Assembly: GCA_002492075.1 (NCBI GenBank)
Contig: DKXD01000036.1
Coordinates: 687-7,721, forward strand
Length of the DNA: 7,035 nt
Reading direction: 5' to 3'
Origin: Ruminococcaceae bacterium UBA7135
Lineage (GTDB): Bacteria > Bacillota > Clostridia > Oscillospirales > Ruminococcaceae
Shown here one piece after another: positions 5,603-7,035 of this stretch. The notes beneath the pieces were generated by a model, which made no database searches, was not told where the DNA came from, and saw only the letters and a list, made by a program, of their open reading frames with translations. Within the stretch, counting starts at the first letter, position 1; the number at the start of each line of letters is the position of its first letter. Made by a program: the position numbers and the translations under genes.

Positions 5603-5959
5603 ATGAAAAACAAGAACTTTTTTCAAAGTGTTAAGCGCGCTGCCATTGGATTTGTAAACGGATTCCGATCGGAACGTAACTTTAAAGTATACACAGTGAT
5701 CGCCTTGGTTTTTCTTGCGTTGAACATCATCACGGGTTCGGGGATGTACGACTATATAATAATGCTGTCGCTGGTATGTGCCGCTTTCTCGGCGGAGTAT
5801 TTCAACACCGCATTGGAACGGCTTTGCGACAGCTTTTGTTCCAAAAAGGACGATGATGTTAAATTTATTAAGGACGTCGCCGCGGGAGCGGTGCTTGCTA
5901 TAGGGATAGCTTTTTTTTCAGCGGAGGGCGTGATACTCGCAAAAAACATACTATGCTGA
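5603..5959 (+). CDS. dgkA: diacylglycerol kinase / undecaprenol kinase, DgkA family
   Basis: This 118-residue integral membrane kinase has the size and signature of the prokaryotic DgkA family. Members phosphorylate diacylglycerol to phosphatidate or, in most Gram-positives, undecaprenol to its phosphate. ERNFKVY (24-30) forms the start of the conserved region. The catalytic segment is EYFNTALERLCD (65-76), where Glu65, Asn68 and Glu72 match E. coli Glu69, Asn72 and Glu76. KDVAAGAVL (90-98) is the second signature. Three hydrophobic segments at about 31-46, 50-64 and 93-113 fit the three-helix fold. GGAGG (5590-5594) lies eight bases before ATG 5603. Its last 7 bases overlap the next gene. 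The substrate cannot be decided from sequence: Gram-positive type favours undecaprenol, while the lipid-gene neighbours make diacylglycerol plausible. Confidence 0.92.
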   Translation: MKNKNFFQSVKRAAIGFVNGFRSERNFKVYTVIALVFLALNIITGSGMYDYIIMLSLVCAAFSAEYFNTALERLCDSFCSKKDDDVKFIKDVAAGAVLAIGIAFFSAEGVILAKNILC

Positions 5960-6528
5960 TCTTGAAAATGTATATTACGATGCTCCCGGTAATACTGGGC
6001 GGGATATTAAATATGCTGTTTGTGAAAACGCCGCTCTATCGGAAGCTGAAAGCTCCCATAGACTGCGGGAAAAGCTTGCGTGACGGAAAACGGATACTCG
6101 GCGGCAACAAAACGTGGATAGGCTTTTTCGGAATGATCGTGTTTTGCGCGGCGGCTCAGGCGGGCTGGGGTGCGGTATGTCTGCGGTTTCCCGATTTGTG
6201 TTACATCTACTTTCGATTTGAAAACACGTTCCCGTTCAACCTTACAGTGGGTGCCGCGCTGGGGTTTGTGTATATGCTTTTTGAATTGCCCAACAGCTTT
6301 GTTAAACGGCGGTTGGATATTCCCGACGGAAAAACGGTCGGCGGGATTAAAGGGCGCGTTTTCTTTTTTGTCGATCAGGTGGATTCTTTGTTCGGAACGG
6401 CGGCGGTCTTTGCAATGCTCTATCCCATGCCCGTATGGCAATATTTCCTTTACATTCTGCTTGGAGCGGCAACACACTTACTCGTCAATTCTATCCTGTT
6501 CGCCTTAAAAATACGAAAAAATTTGTGA
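5953..6528 (+). CDS. CarS-like CDP-alcohol synthase (DUF46 / CDP-archaeol synthase family)
   Basis: The 191-residue membrane protein matches the CDP-archaeol synthase family (PF01864, formerly DUF46). In archaea this enzyme uses CTP to activate an unsaturated archaeal lipid phosphate; it is distantly related to bacterial CdsA. Conserved blocks in order are PIDCGK (35-40), DGKRILGGNKTW (44-55), ELPNSFVKRRLDIPDGK (111-127) and DQVDSLFG (141-148); these are the polar and charged residues expected around the CTP/metal site. Hydrophobic segments at about 8-24, 56-76, 96-110, 137-157 and 162-185 give roughly five membrane helices. Archaeal lipids are not expected here, so the likely substrate is phosphatidic acid or a similar lipid phosphate; this is inference. 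The start overlaps dgkA by 7 nt and has no clear Shine-Dalgarno, suggesting coupling; ATG 5968 is an alternative start. Confidence 0.85.
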   Translation: MLILKMYITMLPVILGGILNMLFVKTPLYRKLKAPIDCGKSLRDGKRILGGNKTWIGFFGMIVFCAAAQAGWGAVCLRFPDLCYIYFRFENTFPFNLTVGAALGFVYMLFELPNSFVKRRLDIPDGKTVGGIKGRVFFFVDQVDSLFGTAAVFAMLYPMPVWQYFLYILLGAATHLLVNSILFALKIRKNL

Positions 6529-6535
6529 GGACGCA

Positions 6536-7035
6536 ATGTTTATCGGAAAATACAACAGATCGGTAATTCTTACATATATCGGCGTGGGCTTCGCGTTTGC
6601 GGGTATCGTTCTGTGCGTTTATTCTTACGCTGCGGCTGCGATGACAGCGCTTGTCGCGGCGGGGATATGCGACTTGTTTGACGGCGTGATAGCAAGGCGC
6701 TGCAAGCGTGATAAAGCCGAAATGGAGTTCGGGGTACAGATCGATTCGCTTGCCGATGTGATGGGGTTTCTGGCGCTGCCGGCGGTGTTGGGGCTTAGGC
6801 TTATGGAGGGCACGGGAGTATTCAAATACGTTGTGATATTCGGATATATTCTTTGCGGCATAATTCGGCTCGCATGGTTCAATACCTCGGCGGCGGCAGA
6901 GGGAGTGCGCACTCATTATGACGGGCTGCCCGTCACTTATGCCGCGCTTATTTTCCCGGTGGTGTGGTCGGTGCTGGGCTTTTTCCCGGAGGTTGCTTTT
7001 GGTGGGATAATTTGGGCGGCGGGGTACGCTGTTGT
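6536..7035 (+). CDS. pssA: CDP-alcohol phosphatidyltransferase, phosphatidylserine synthase type (3' end missing)
   Basis: The frame is open to the window edge and gives 166 residues of an integral membrane enzyme that transfers a phosphatidyl group from a CDP-lipid to an alcohol. The family signature is complete: Asp46-x2-Asp49-Gly50-x2-Ala53-Arg54-x11-Gly66-x3-Asp70-x3-Asp74, in the segment DLFDGVIARRCKRD and EFGVQIDSLADV. The EFGxxxDSLADV form is typical of the phosphatidylserine synthase (PssA) branch, so serine is the likely acceptor, though other alcohols cannot be excluded. Hydrophobic segments near 9-29, 31-46, 75-90, 97-113 and 134-150 fit a multi-helix fold. It begins 7 nt after the CarS-like gene, with GTGAGG (6525-6530) as ribosome binding site. 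A phosphatidylserine decarboxylase would be a natural next gene, but it is outside the window. Confidence 0.88.
   Translation, partial: MFIGKYNRSVILTYIGVGFAFAGIVLCVYSYAAAAMTALVAAGICDLFDGVIARRCKRDKAEMEFGVQIDSLADVMGFLALPAVLGLRLMEGTGVFKYVVIFGYILCGIIRLAWFNTSAAAEGVRTHYDGLPVTYAALIFPVVWSVLGFFPEVAFGGIIWAAGYAV

Noticed and set aside
4950..5918. Three 8-base T runs (4950-4957, 5184-5191, 5911-5918) as phase-variation tracts
   Set aside because: Eight bases is short for switching, two encode ordinary lysines in sporulation genes and one lies in a membrane helix; nothing else suggests slippage.

Overview
The window looks like chromosomal DNA from an endospore-forming member of the Clostridia, probably a gut-type Oscillospiraceae/Eubacteriales relative. 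Three things point there. A yqfC-yqfD sporulation pair sits behind a near-consensus sigma-E promoter. The genes are tightly packed with AGGAGG-type ribosome binding sites. Coding regions have moderate to high GC, while intergenic DNA is AT-rich. No species can be named from the sequence alone.

Left part (1-3183, plus strand). Two back-to-back sigma-A-type promoters lie in the first 93 bases. One points left, out of the window. The other drives a rightward operon. Before its first gene the operon has a leader of about 235 nt with three hairpins, two of them long, GC-rich and similar in design. The operon encodes a flavin reductase-family FMN protein with a lysine-rich tail, uracil-DNA glycosylase (ung), a small single-pass membrane protein, and a zinc-ribbon protein with a TPR-like helical body. 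The first three reading frames overlap by 1 and 4 nt, and the fourth follows after 15 nt, so they are probably translated as a coupled unit.

Middle (3228-3704, plus strand). A 158-residue protein has its own very strong Shine-Dalgarno site. Its N-terminal half is disordered and rich in VQR/VQLK-type motifs. Its C-terminal half carries a His-rich WHIHHGDHIK segment and is encoded by much more AT-rich DNA. It resembles a small polymorphic-toxin or contractile-injection-system cargo protein, and is the best candidate here for something undescribed. It converges on the next operon.

Middle-right (3725-5296, minus strand). The yqfC-yqfD operon has a 4-nt ATGA overlap and is preceded by a GAATTAT-N14-CATACAAT promoter, so it should be expressed in the mother cell during sporulation.

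Right part (5297-7035, plus strand). A 367-nt divergent intergenic region leads into a membrane-lipid cassette: a diacylglycerol/undecaprenol kinase, a CarS-like (DUF46) CDP-alcohol synthase, and a CDP-alcohol phosphatidyltransferase of the phosphatidylserine synthase type that runs off the right edge. A lipid kinase, a possible CTP-dependent lipid activator and a head-group transferase together suggest phospholipid synthesis or recycling, with the CarS-like protein possibly standing in for or supplementing CdsA.
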